Shown here in pieces: positions 34,632-43,398 of a stretch of DNA of 64,000 nt (positions are counted from its first letter, which is position 1; each line of letters starts with the position of its first letter). Below the pieces are notes generated by a model. The model was not told the DNA's origin, did not search any database, and was given only the letters and a program-made list of their open reading frames with translations. The stretch is from Streptomyces sp. NBC_00285 (GTDB lineage Bacteria; Actinomycetota; Actinomycetes; Streptomycetales; Streptomycetaceae). A program made the translations under genes and the position numbers. The stretch spans positions 310,001-374,000 of the forward strand of contig NZ_CP108055.1 of the NCBI RefSeq assembly GCF_036174265.1, read 5' to 3'.

Positions 34632-35212
34632 GCGGTCACCCCCAGGCAGTCGCGCAGCCGGATCAGTCCGTCGCGCAGTCGGGTCTTCACGGTCCCCAGC
34701 GGGAGCCCCAGCGCCTCGGCAACCTCGCGGTAGGTCAGCCCCCGGTAGTAGGCGAGCGTGACCGACTGGCGCTGGAGCTCGGTCAGCGTGCGCAGACAGC
34801 GCCGCACCTGTTCCCGCTCCAGGCTCGCCTCGACATGCTCGGCCACCTCGTCGTACTCGGGAACCTGGTCGAGCAGCGCGGCCTTGTGGTCCCGGGCCAT
34901 CGCGGCGTCCACCGAACGCACCCGGTCCACCGCCCGGCGGTGCGCCAGCGTGAGGATCCAGTTCACCGCGCTCCCGCGATCGGGCCGGTAGCGGGGAGCC
35001 GTCCGCCACACCTCCACCAGGACCTCCTGCGTCACCTCCTCCGACTGCGCGTGATCCCGCAGCACCGCACGCACCACACCGAGCACCGGGCCCGCCACAT
35101 GGTCGTACACGCGAGCGAACGCCGCCTCGTCCCCCAGGGCCACCTGCCCCACGAGTTCCTGCAGATCAGGCCCCCTAGAGGGGTTTCTGCCGATATGTAC
35201 TGCTTCTTTCAC
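34628..35212 (-). CDS. sigK: SigK-type ECF sigma factor
   Basis: This 194-residue sigma factor has region 2 (FARVYDHVAGPVLGVVRAVL, QSEEVTQEVLVEVWRTAPRY, GSAVNWILTLAHRRAVDRVR) and region 4 (LTELQRQSVTLAYYRGLTYR, EVAEALGLPLGTVKTRLRDG), characteristic of the SigK group with its paired RskA. The GTG at 35212 follows GGAGG. A promoter identical in pattern to its presumed targets lies 36 bp upstream of the start codon, indicating autoregulation. Assignment to the SigK group rests on the RskA partner, the fasciclin and flavoprotein neighbours and the promoter. Confidence 0.88.
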   Translation of the reverse strand: MKEAVHIGRNPSRGPDLQELVGQVALGDEAAFARVYDHVAGPVLGVVRAVLRDHAQSEEVTQEVLVEVWRTAPRYRPDRGSAVNWILTLAHRRAVDRVRSVDAAMARDHKAALLDQVPEYDEVAEHVEASLEREQVRRCLRTLTELQRQSVTLAYYRGLTYREVAEALGLPLGTVKTRLRDGLIRLRDCLGVTA

Positions 35213-35247
35213 CGAGGGGCCTCCACCGTCGGGACATGTCCGGGCGT

Positions 35248-35276
35248 AATCCGTTCCCGCAGGCCACATGGATTGG
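35248..35276 (-). promoter_or_regulatory. Autoregulatory SigK-type promoter
   Basis: Reading leftward, CCAATCC (35276-35270), 16 bp, CGGATT (35253-35248), then ACG, identical in both boxes and spacing to the copy at 26573. It gives a leader of about 29 bases carrying GGAGG before the sigma GTG. Confidence 0.75.
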
Positions 35277-35501
35277 TCACACTCGTGACGAATTCACCGA
35301 CGGCGACGGTGACGACGGACGACCCGGAACAGTCCGGAGTCCCTACCGAAGGCGGAACCCTTCACCTGCCCCGATTTTCCCGGCCACGGGGAGGGACCGA
35401 CAGGGCCTCCGGGACGACTGTCCCATGCGGTTCCGACGCCGTGATCACACCAGCCAGGTGAAGGGATCGTTCTACATCTGCGGGCCTCGGAAAGCCGTGA
35501 G

Positions 35502-36047
35502 TCAGCAGCAGCGGCTCTGCCGTGGCTCCACGGAACCCACCTGTTCCATGCGCCGGATCTCCCGCTCCGCCGCTTCCAAGTGCCCGAGGTCGAGGGCCAT
35601 CGCGGCACGCCCGGCGACATAGAAGAGGTCCTGTCGGATGTGACAGCCCAGTCCTGGTTGCCGGCACAAGGCCAGGAACCGCACCTCGAGACTGAGTTCG
35701 ATGCGACCCATCTCGTCTCGAACGCCGACCGGGAGTGCGGCGTGCCGGAGGTCCTTGGCGTAGTCGCGCGTCTGCCGGTCCGCCTCGTCAGGCCGGGCTT
35801 CCACGGGACGACAGGGGTGATCTGCCCACTCCGTGTCAGCCCAGCAGCCGAGTTCGTCCAGGTACTCGGAGGCGACCACCAAATCCGGGGGCGAGGCTGA
35901 GAAAGCCGCGTCCGCGCCAGCAACCAGCTGGGCGAGACGGCGTCGCGCGTCGCCGTCCCCCGCCACGCACATCGCGATGAACCCCGATAACACGTCGAGC
36001 CTGCGCGACACCTCTGCCCGCTGCCAGATCTCGTAAAGTCCCGTCAT
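35502..36047 (-). CDS. Hypothetical protein
   Basis: This 181-residue protein of mostly helical character is not recognised. The ATG at 36047 follows GGGGAACGG. It opens MTGLYEIWQRAEVSRRLDVL and has no signal peptide, membrane helix or known motif; several Cys residues are scattered. Stretches such as LAQLVAGADAAFSASPPDLV look like an alpha-solenoid or immunity-type protein, but this is a guess. It stands alone, with 294 bp of empty sequence before the subtilase gene. Confidence 0.65.
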   Translation of the reverse strand: MTGLYEIWQRAEVSRRLDVLSGFIAMCVAGDGDARRRLAQLVAGADAAFSASPPDLVVASEYLDELGCWADTEWADHPCRPVEARPDEADRQTRDYAKDLRHAALPVGVRDEMGRIELSLEVRFLALCRQPGLGCHIRQDLFYVAGRAAMALDLGHLEAAEREIRRMEQVGSVEPRQSRCC

Positions 36048-36341
36048 CCACCGTTCCCCTTTCGCCGACCGCGCCTCCGCGCCCCGAACCCTATGACGCG
36101 CCCCCGCCAACGGGTCCAAAGGTTTTTCCGAGCTCAGCGAACGAACTTCATGCCCGCTCGGTGCGACGCACGGTCTCCTCTCACAGCCTTGTGTCGGCGA
36201 GCGGGGGCTTCTTGATCATTGCGGGACAGTGCTCAAGAGGGACGGCCTTGTGCGGAGGTACCGCAATGGGGATCATGGGGCCGCCGCCACGATGGCAGCA
36301 CCCGAATACCACCCAACTCACCTGACAACAAAGGGGTTTGC

Positions 36342-39300
36342 ATGAGCTTATGGATGCGTTCGGGGGCAGTGGCGATTGCCACCGCGCTCACCCTGGGCAT
36401 GGCGCCCGGGATCAGACCCGGCCTGTCGGCAGCGGCGGAGGCCGCACCGGCAGGAAGTACGGCGCAGAGTGGCGGCCGCACCGTCACCCTGATCACCGGA
36501 GACACGGTGACCACCGACGGCACCGGCCGCGTCATCGGAGTCCGGGCGGGTGAGGGACGCGAGGACATCGCGATCTCCGTCCACCGCTACCAGGACCGCA
36601 GTTACGTGATCCCTGAGGACGCGGTGCGGCCGCTGGCCGAGGGCACCGTGGACCGACGGCTGTTCGATGTGACGGAACTGCTCGCCGCGGACATCGACGA
36701 CACACAGCGGGACTCGACGCCGCTGATCGTGACCTACCGTACGGCCGGTGCGGCATCGGCGAAACGGGAACTCGTCGCCGCCGACGCGGAGGTCGAGCGA
36801 AACCTGCCGGTGATCAACGGCCAGGCGGTCAAGGTGAATAGGTCCGACGCCGCACAGGTGTGGGACGCGCTCACAGACGCCAGTACGGGTGCCCGGGCGG
36901 ATGCCACCCAGGTCGCCTCCGGCATCGAAAAGGTGTGGCTGGACGCCGCCCGGACGGCGAGCCTGGACCAGAGCGTGCCGCAGATCGGCGCGCCCACGGC
37001 ATGGGCCTCCGGCTACGACGGCAAGGGCGTCACCATCGCCGTACTGGACACGGGCGTTGACCAGACCCACCCGGATCTGGCCGACCGGGAGATCACCGAG
37101 AAGAACTTCGGCTCCTCGCCGGACAACGTGGACCGGGTCGGCCACGGCACCCATGTCGCCTCCATCGCGGCCGGTTCCGGCGCCAAGTCCGGTGGCCGCT
37201 ACAAGGGTGTCGCCCCCGGCGCGAAGATCCTCGACGGCAAGGTCCTCAACGACATGGGATCCGGCTACGAGTCGGACATCATCGCCGGTATGCAGTGGGC
37301 CGTCGACCAGAATGCCAACGTTGTCAACCTCTCCCTGGGCGGCACCGACAGCGCGGGCATCGACCCGCTGGAGGAGGCCGTCAACACCCTGTCCGCCAAG
37401 AGCAGAACACTGTTCGTGATAGCCGCCGGCAACGAGGGGCCCCTCGCCGGCACCATCGGCTCTCCCGGCAGCGCGGCCGCCGCACTCACCGTCGGCGCGG
37501 TGGACAAGCAGAACCGGATCGCCACCTTCTCCAGCGTAGGCCCCACCAAGGACGGCTCCCTGAAGCCCGACCTCACCGCGCCGGGCCGGTTCATCGTCGC
37601 CGCCAAGGCGGCCGAGGGCACGATAGGCACCCCCGCGGGCGACGGATACGTCTCCCTCAACGGCACCTCGATGGCCACCCCGCATGTCGCGGGCGCAGCG
37701 GCCATCCTCGCCCAGCGGCACCCCGACTGGACCGGGCAGCAGCTCAAGCAGGCCCTCGTCTCCTCCACCAAGCCCACGGCAGGCCTGACCGTGCAGCAGC
37801 AGGGCACCGGACGGGTGGACGTCGCGAGGGCCGTCAGACAGACGGTGAGCAGTGAGGCGTCGTCCGTCGGCTTCGGTGCACAGCAGTGGCCGCACACCGA
37901 CGACACCCCGCTGGCCAAGAAGATCACGTACCGCAACACCGGCACCTCGGCGGTCACCCTCAGCCTGGCCGTCCAGGCGACCGACGCCGCCGGAAAGTCC
38001 GCTCCCCGGGGGCTGTTCACCGTTTCGACGAAGCGCGTCACCGTGCCCGCGGGCGGCACCGCCTCCGTGGACGTGACCGCCGACGCCCGCACCGTACCGG
38101 CGGGAGGCGACTACTCGGGCGCTCTGGTCGCCACCGGCGGCGGCCAGAGCGTACGCACCGCCCTGGCGGCCGACCCCGAGGTGGAGTCGTACGACCTGAC
38201 GATGAACGTCCTCGACGGCAACGGGGACCAGGCGTTCTTCCCGTTCATCATTCTCTACGGCCTGGACAGCCCGGCCCTGCTGTGGAACGCGCAGACCAGC
38301 GACGGCGTCGTGCGGTTCCGCGCGCCGAAGGGGGCGTACAACGTCTTCGCCCTGGTCACCACCTGGAGTGGTGGGGCCGCGGGGACGGCGGAACTGACGC
38401 AGCCGCGGCTGTCGCTGACCGCGGACACCCGCACGGTCCTGGACGCCCGTGAGGCCAAGCCGGTGTCGCTCACCCCACCGGATCCTGATGCCACGTCCAA
38501 CGGCGCCTACGCCTCGTACATAATGCGCGCGGCCGGGTCGGAACTCGCCGCGGGCATTCTGACCGGGAGTGACTTCTCGCGGCTCAGGATCGCCCAGTCT
38601 TCCGGCGCCCCGGCGTCACCCGCCGACGGTTTCGAGGCCCAGGTCGGCGCCACCTACAGCAAGGGCACCGACACCGCGTACGACCTGCTGTACACCAGAT
38701 CCGGCTCGTTCTAGGACGGCTTCTCGCACACGGCGAGTACGAGCGAACTCGCGCGCGTGGACATCGCCGCGGGCGCTCCCGCGGCGGGCAAGACGGGCAG
38801 CGTCACGGCCAGTTGGCGCACACCGCTCGGCGAGGCCTACGGCGTCGCCGCCACCGGCTTCGCCCTCCCGGGCAGCCAGCGGCATTACGTCACCGCGCCC
38901 AAGGACTACACCTGGGGCTTCGACTTCGTACAGAAGGGCGCGAGCGGCGGGCACGAAACGTTCCTGAGCGGCGTGGACCGGACGTACCGGGCCGGACGGA
39001 ACTACTCCGAGAAGACCTTCAACACCGGTGTGTTCGGGCCCAGCCTGGCCGAAGGGCCGGGCGGCGGAGGCGTGTCGCGTCTCGGTGACGACCTGAAGAT
39101 CTGTCTGCCGCAGTTCGCCGACGGCTCCGGCCACCTCGGCGACTCCGTGACCGAGACGGCCAAGGCCACACTCACCTCGGGCGGTGTCCCCTATCTGTAC
39201 CGCACAGTGACCGCACTGGAGCCGAAGTACCTGCGCTGCCGGTCCGTGACCACACTCCCCGCGGCACGGCAGCCCTACCGCCTCACCACGGACTCCTCCC

Positions 39301-39707
39301 GGCCGACGGAGGTCTCCGGGGTCAGCACGCGGGTCAGCGCCTCCTGGACGTTCGTCTCCGGCCGTGTGTCCGGCACACGTGCAGCCGTCCTGCCGCTGTC
39401 CTCGGTCCGCTTCGCTCCCGAACTGACGTCGGCCGGCACGGCGAAGGCGGGCACCCGTCTGACGGTGCCACTCATCGTCGAGGGCGCGGCGGCCACGCGG
39501 GGAGTGAAGGCGCTCTCGGTCGAGGTCTCGTACGACGCGGGGGCAACCTGGCGGAAGACGGACGTGCGTTCCTCCGAGAGTACGCGGCAGGTGACTCTGG
39601 CCCACCCCGCGGACGCCCGTTCCGTCTCCTTCCGAGCCCGTCTGACGGACATGGGCGGGAACACACACACGGTGACGATCATCGACGCGTACCTCCTGAC
39701 GCGCTGA
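36342..39707 (+). pseudogene. Secreted S8 subtilase, interrupted by one in-frame TAG
   Basis: The ATG at 36342, behind AAAGGGG, starts a signal peptide (MSLWMRSGAVAIATALTLGM) and propeptide. A peptidase S8 domain follows with Asp236 (AVLDTGVDQTHPDL), His268 (VGHGTHVAS) and Ser443 (NGTSMATPHVAG), then a long beta-rich C-terminal region. The frame ends in TAG at 38712-38714 (codon 791) but resumes immediately in the same frame (DGFSHTASTSELARVDIAAG) for another 330 codons to 39707. Full length would be about 1121 residues, usual for these large streptomycete subtilases. The catalytic domain is intact, so the shortened 790-residue product could still be active. Confidence 0.85.
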
Positions 39708-40226
39708 CCGTCCGACGCGCCGGCCGAGAGGTTGTGACGTCCGGCGGTCGATGAGAGGAGGGTGTCCGGTATCGGCGTATGACGACCGATGAACCGGACG
39801 GCCGACAGACTGTGGGTCGCCTGGATGCATTCGCCGGATCAGTGAGCAGGACTGCTCGTTGTGCCGGCCAATGCATCTGGGCGGCAGACAGCCGGACCAC
39901 GGGGCTTAGCACCTTGGGAAGCGGCGACCCCAGGCAGGCGCACCGGTGCCCGCTTTACCTCGCCAATGTCCTTTTCGCTGTGATCACGCTCTTCGTGAGC
40001 CATGGTTCTTCCACGGGGAGCAAGCGGGCCGACCGGGTGACTTCATCGGTGATCGCCCTGTCAACTCCGCCATCCAACCCGCTGGTCGTCCCACAACACA
40101 CCTCTTTGATCAGGAGTGTTGCTACGACTGGTTGAACCCGGTCAGTACACGAGCAGGGCATCCGCCGAAGCAAGAAGGCAAGGCTCGTCCACACGGTCCG
40201 CTGACTATGACGGCTGAACGGTTGGA
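39708..40226. other. Intergenic stretch, nothing recognised
   Basis: About 520 bp between convergent genes. Short open frames on both strands show no family signal, and I see no clear hairpin or repeat. Local GC is lower than in neighbouring genes, so foreign or decayed sequence is possible. Confidence 0.5.
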
Positions 40227-41120
40227 CTATCCGTTGTGTGCTTCGATCTCGGTCGCCAGCGTCTGTTGGGTGGCCGCCCACGAAGCCAGGAGCGCCAAAT
40301 TGTCAGCGGTCGGTGTGCCCTCGGGTGCGGTGTAGACGTTGAGGCGCAGGCCGGGTTCGGCGGGCAGTTCCAGGGACTCGACGTCCAAGTCGAGCTGGCC
40401 CACGATCGGATGGCGCATACGTTTACGGCCGGACCGGTGCAGCCGCACGTCCCGAGATGCCCACCGCTGCCGAAATAGCTCACTGCACGTCGACAGTTCG
40501 CCGACCAGGGCGATCAGCGCCTCGTCGTGCGGATTGCGGCCGGCTTCCATGCGTAGCTTCGCGGCCACGTCACCGACAATTTGGTCGTAGTCGACAAAGA
40601 AATCTCCGGCCGCCTCGGGGTTGAGATAGACGAACCGCGCTGTGTTCGCGGGCCTGCGCGGGTCCGCCAGCACCGGTGAATACAGTGCGCGAGCGAGTTG
40701 ATTCATGGCGAGCACGTCATAACGGCCGTTACCGATCCAGGCCGGCGCATCGGAGATCGCGTCGAGCACCTGCTGCAGCGTCGAGCGCACCGTCGCGGCA
40801 GCCTTACGCCGGCGTGGGCCGCTGGGCGCCCTGGATTGGCGCGCGAGGTGGAACAGGTGGTCGCGCTCGGCCTCGTCGAGTTGCAAGGCAGAGGCCAACG
40901 CGTCGAGCACGCCATCGGAAGCACCGGAGAGGCTGCCGCGCTCCATGCGCACGTAGTAGTCGACCGATACGCCCGCCAGTAGCGCTACCTCCTCGCGGCG
41001 CAGACCTTTGACCCGACGGTTGCCGCCGTAAGCGGGCAGGCCCGCCTGCTCGGGTGCGATGCGGGCGCGACGCGAGCTGAGAAACTCCCGGATCTCGGTG
41101 CGTAGATCCATCGTGGCCAT
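40227..41120 (-). CDS. XRE/MmyB-type transcriptional regulator
   Basis: This 297-residue regulator has an N-terminal XRE helix-turn-helix (VKGLRREEVALLAGVSVDYY with VRMERG) and the MmyB-like ligand-binding domain (ISDAPAWIGNGRYDVLAMNQ, FVYLNPEAAGDFFVDYDQIV, LPAEPGLRLNVYTAPEGTPT) common in actinobacteria. The ATG at 41120 is used. The SDR gene lies 27 bp upstream on the same strand, and such regulators usually control the adjacent SDR. Confidence 0.93.
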   Translation of the reverse strand: MATMDLRTEIREFLSSRRARIAPEQAGLPAYGGNRRVKGLRREEVALLAGVSVDYYVRMERGSLSGASDGVLDALASALQLDEAERDHLFHLARQSRAPSGPRRRKAAATVRSTLQQVLDAISDAPAWIGNGRYDVLAMNQLARALYSPVLADPRRPANTARFVYLNPEAAGDFFVDYDQIVGDVAAKLRMEAGRNPHDEALIALVGELSTCSELFRQRWASRDVRLHRSGRKRMRHPIVGQLDLDVESLELPAEPGLRLNVYTAPEGTPTADNLALLASWAATQQTLATEIEAHNG

Positions 41121-41147
41121 CCCCTTACCGTAAGCCGGTCCCGCAGT

Positions 41148-41954
41148 TTAGGGGGTACCCGTTGCGGTCGTCGCGGTGCCGCCGTCTACCGGGATGATGG
41201 CGCCCGTGAGGTAGGAGCCGGCCCGGCTGGCGAGAAACACGGCGATGCCCGCCATGTCGTCGTCGCGGCCGAGCCGGCGCAGAGGGGCCGCCGCCGCGAT
41301 CGTGTCGCCGATGGCATCGAGCGTGGCCCCCATCATCTGCGACGGGAACACTCCCGGTGCTACCGCGTTCACCGTTACGTGCTGTGGGCCCAGCTCCCTG
41401 GCGAGCACCCTGGTGAGTTGATGGAGTGCCGCTTTGCTGCTGGCGTACGAGTAGTTGGGCGCCTGGGCGACGTGGATGGCGGCGATACTGCCGATGTTGA
41501 TGATCCGCGCGGGGTCATCGGCGGTGCCCGCCTTGCGAAGTGCGGGCAGCAGCGCCTGCACCAGCCAGAACGGCGACTTGAGGTTGAGGTCGATCACTGA
41601 GTCCCAGGCCTCGTCCGGGAACGTCTCCAGCGGCTCGCTCCGCATCGCTCCCGCATTGTTGACCAGGATGTCCAGGCGTTCCGAGTCGGCCATGACAAGA
41701 TCAGCGAGGCGCTGACACTCGTCGTGCCTGGACAGGTCGGCGGGGATTGCTTGAACGTCGCCGAATTCGGACAGGAGATGCTGTGCCTCCGCGCACGCGT
41801 CTGCCTTGCGTGAGCTGATGACGACGCGGGCGCCCGCCTGAAGAAGGCCGCGAGCTATCATCATCCCAATGCCCCTGGTGCCGCCAGTGACAAGCGCGTA
41901 CTTCCCGCTCAGATCGAAAAGTCCTGTGCGAGTGGTGAATTGGTGGTCCGCCAT
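41148..41954 (-). CDS. SDR-family oxidoreductase
   Basis: This 268-residue short-chain dehydrogenase has the cofactor motif VTGGTRGIG near residue 23, NNAG near 98 and the catalytic Ser/Tyr/Lys set (IGSIAAIHVAQAPNYSYASSK). It ends with GAIIPVDGG. It should reduce a ketone or oxidise an alcohol with NAD(P)(H). It is the first gene of a two-gene unit with the XRE regulator. Confidence 0.94.
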   Translation of the reverse strand: MADHQFTTRTGLFDLSGKYALVTGGTRGIGMMIARGLLQAGARVVISSRKADACAEAQHLLSEFGDVQAIPADLSRHDECQRLADLVMADSERLDILVNNAGAMRSEPLETFPDEAWDSVIDLNLKSPFWLVQALLPALRKAGTADDPARIINIGSIAAIHVAQAPNYSYASSKAALHQLTRVLARELGPQHVTVNAVAPGVFPSQMMGATLDAIGDTIAAAAPLRRLGRDDDMAGIAVFLASRAGSYLTGAIIPVDGGTATTATGTP

Positions 41955-42372
41955 TGGTCTCCGTCCCTTCGTTCGTGGAAGAAATCGCCGGCATGGTCGC
42001 GCATTCGGGGCAGCTGAATTGAAATGATGGGGGTACAGCTGCAGTGCGTGTCCATGGAGTGTTGTCGGCGCTTTCGGCTCAACCAGGTTGACAGGAGTTC
42101 TGGACGTCTGGGAGACCCTGGTGATCCAGGTACTGTGAGAGCCCCCCTTGCTTGGTGCGCTGACCCCGGATCCACCAGCTTGATGCGGGTGGATGGTTCT
42201 TCCAGAAACGAAGAAATGCCTTGCGGCCTGCGATGACGGGGTTTCTCCAGGACCACATCAGGCACGATCGGCAGGGCTCTTCCGAGATGCAGTCTTCCCA
42301 TGCCGCGGGGGCGGTTTCATCCGCGTTCGATGATCCGAACCTGATGCTCGTCCATGCCCGGCCCTGGGCTCG
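41955..42372. other. Intergenic stretch, nothing recognised
   Basis: About 420 bp between the SDR start and the end of the leftward peptide cluster. No convincing reading frame, repeat or RNA structure was seen. It probably holds the SDR promoter and marks the left boundary of the cluster. Confidence 0.5.
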
Positions 42373-43398
42373 TTACCCGGGGGCGACGCAGGCATACAGC
42401 GGCAGTGGTTTCATGCCGTGGCGTTCCTTCATCGGGCGGTTGCTCCGGCCACCCTCAACCCACTGCTTGCCCGCCTCGATGGCAGTGCGGATCTCGGTGG
42501 CCCACAGAAGGTAGTTGGGGCTGAAACTGTGGACGGTGGCATCGCTGGTGCCACCCACCCACATGTGCAGGCGCAGGTCGTCCAGCAGGACCACCGCCGC
42601 CGCCAGCGTCCGCTCGCGCGCATCGACGCGCACGACGCGGGCGCGGTCGCCCAGGGCCATGACGAAGTCGATGAAGGCGTTCTCGGGATACATGTCCGCG
42701 CTGCCGTACTTGGCGGCCGTGCGACGGGTCAGGTCGCACACGGTGCGCAGGAAGTCCGGCCGGGGGGCTTCGACGGACGTCGTGACACCGGCGTCGGCCG
42801 CGCGGCGCAGATACTGGCGGATCGTGCGGCGCGTCTTCGGGCCCAGTGTTACCAGATAGTCGTCGTAGGTCGCCAGGCCCTGCAGCGGGAGCTGAAAGCG
42901 GGTGACGATGGGGGCCACCCGCCACCCCATGCGCCGGGCGGCGCCGAGCAACGGGTCGCCCTCCGCGACGTTGACGAGGCCCGTGGCCCGCGCGTTGTCG
43001 CGGGCTCCCAGTTCGACCAGGGCGTCCAGCATCGCCGCGAGCACCCGGTCGCGGTGGTCCGTGTTGGTCGCGAGGACGGGGACACAGGTGTCGTAGCAGT
43101 ACCAGTTGTGCCCGAGGAGCGCGGTGCCGTCCGCCTCTGGGATGCCGACGGTCCGCAGGAAGCCGTACGGGTCGCCCTGCTTGTCGAGGTAGCACGGCAG
43201 CACGGCGACGATCCGCCCGGCGTCGACGGCCGTCAGATAGCGGACGGCGGCGTATGGGCTGAGCGGGCTGTCCTGGTAGGCCCGCAGATACGCCGGGGAG
43301 TAGTGGACGGGGGCGCCGGCCGAGGCAGCCACCTGCTGCCACTGCTCGGTGTCGAGGTCGTCGATGGACTCGACGAACTGGACTTGCGGCACGCTCAT
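42373..43398 (-). CDS. FemAB/GNAT-like acyltransferase
   Basis: This 341-residue protein belongs to the GNAT-fold group often annotated as peptidoglycan-biosynthesis or CelD/BcsL-like. It shows the segments PVHYSPAYLRAYQD, GPKTRRTIRQYLRRAADAG and GGRSNRPMKERHGMKPLPLY. It probably transfers an acyl or aminoacyl group, possibly from an aminoacyl-tRNA, to an amine. It is the last gene of the leftward RiPP-like operon and overlaps the M28 peptidase gene by four bases (ATGA). A role in tailoring the peptide product is inferred. Confidence 0.8.
   Translation of the reverse strand: MSVPQVQFVESIDDLDTEQWQQVAASAGAPVHYSPAYLRAYQDSPLSPYAAVRYLTAVDAGRIVAVLPCYLDKQGDPYGFLRTVGIPEADGTALLGHNWYCYDTCVPVLATNTDHRDRVLAAMLDALVELGARDNARATGLVNVAEGDPLLGAARRMGWRVAPIVTRFQLPLQGLATYDDYLVTLGPKTRRTIRQYLRRAADAGVTTSVEAPRPDFLRTVCDLTRRTAAKYGSADMYPENAFIDFVMALGDRARVVRVDARERTLAAAVVLLDDLRLHMWVGGTSDATVHSFSPNYLLWATEIRTAIEAGKQWVEGGRSNRPMKERHGMKPLPLYACVAPG

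Noticed and set aside
36219..36341. Longer start for the large subtilase
   Set aside because: The extension would bury the signal peptide; ATG 36342 has a good ribosome site and begins a typical signal sequence.
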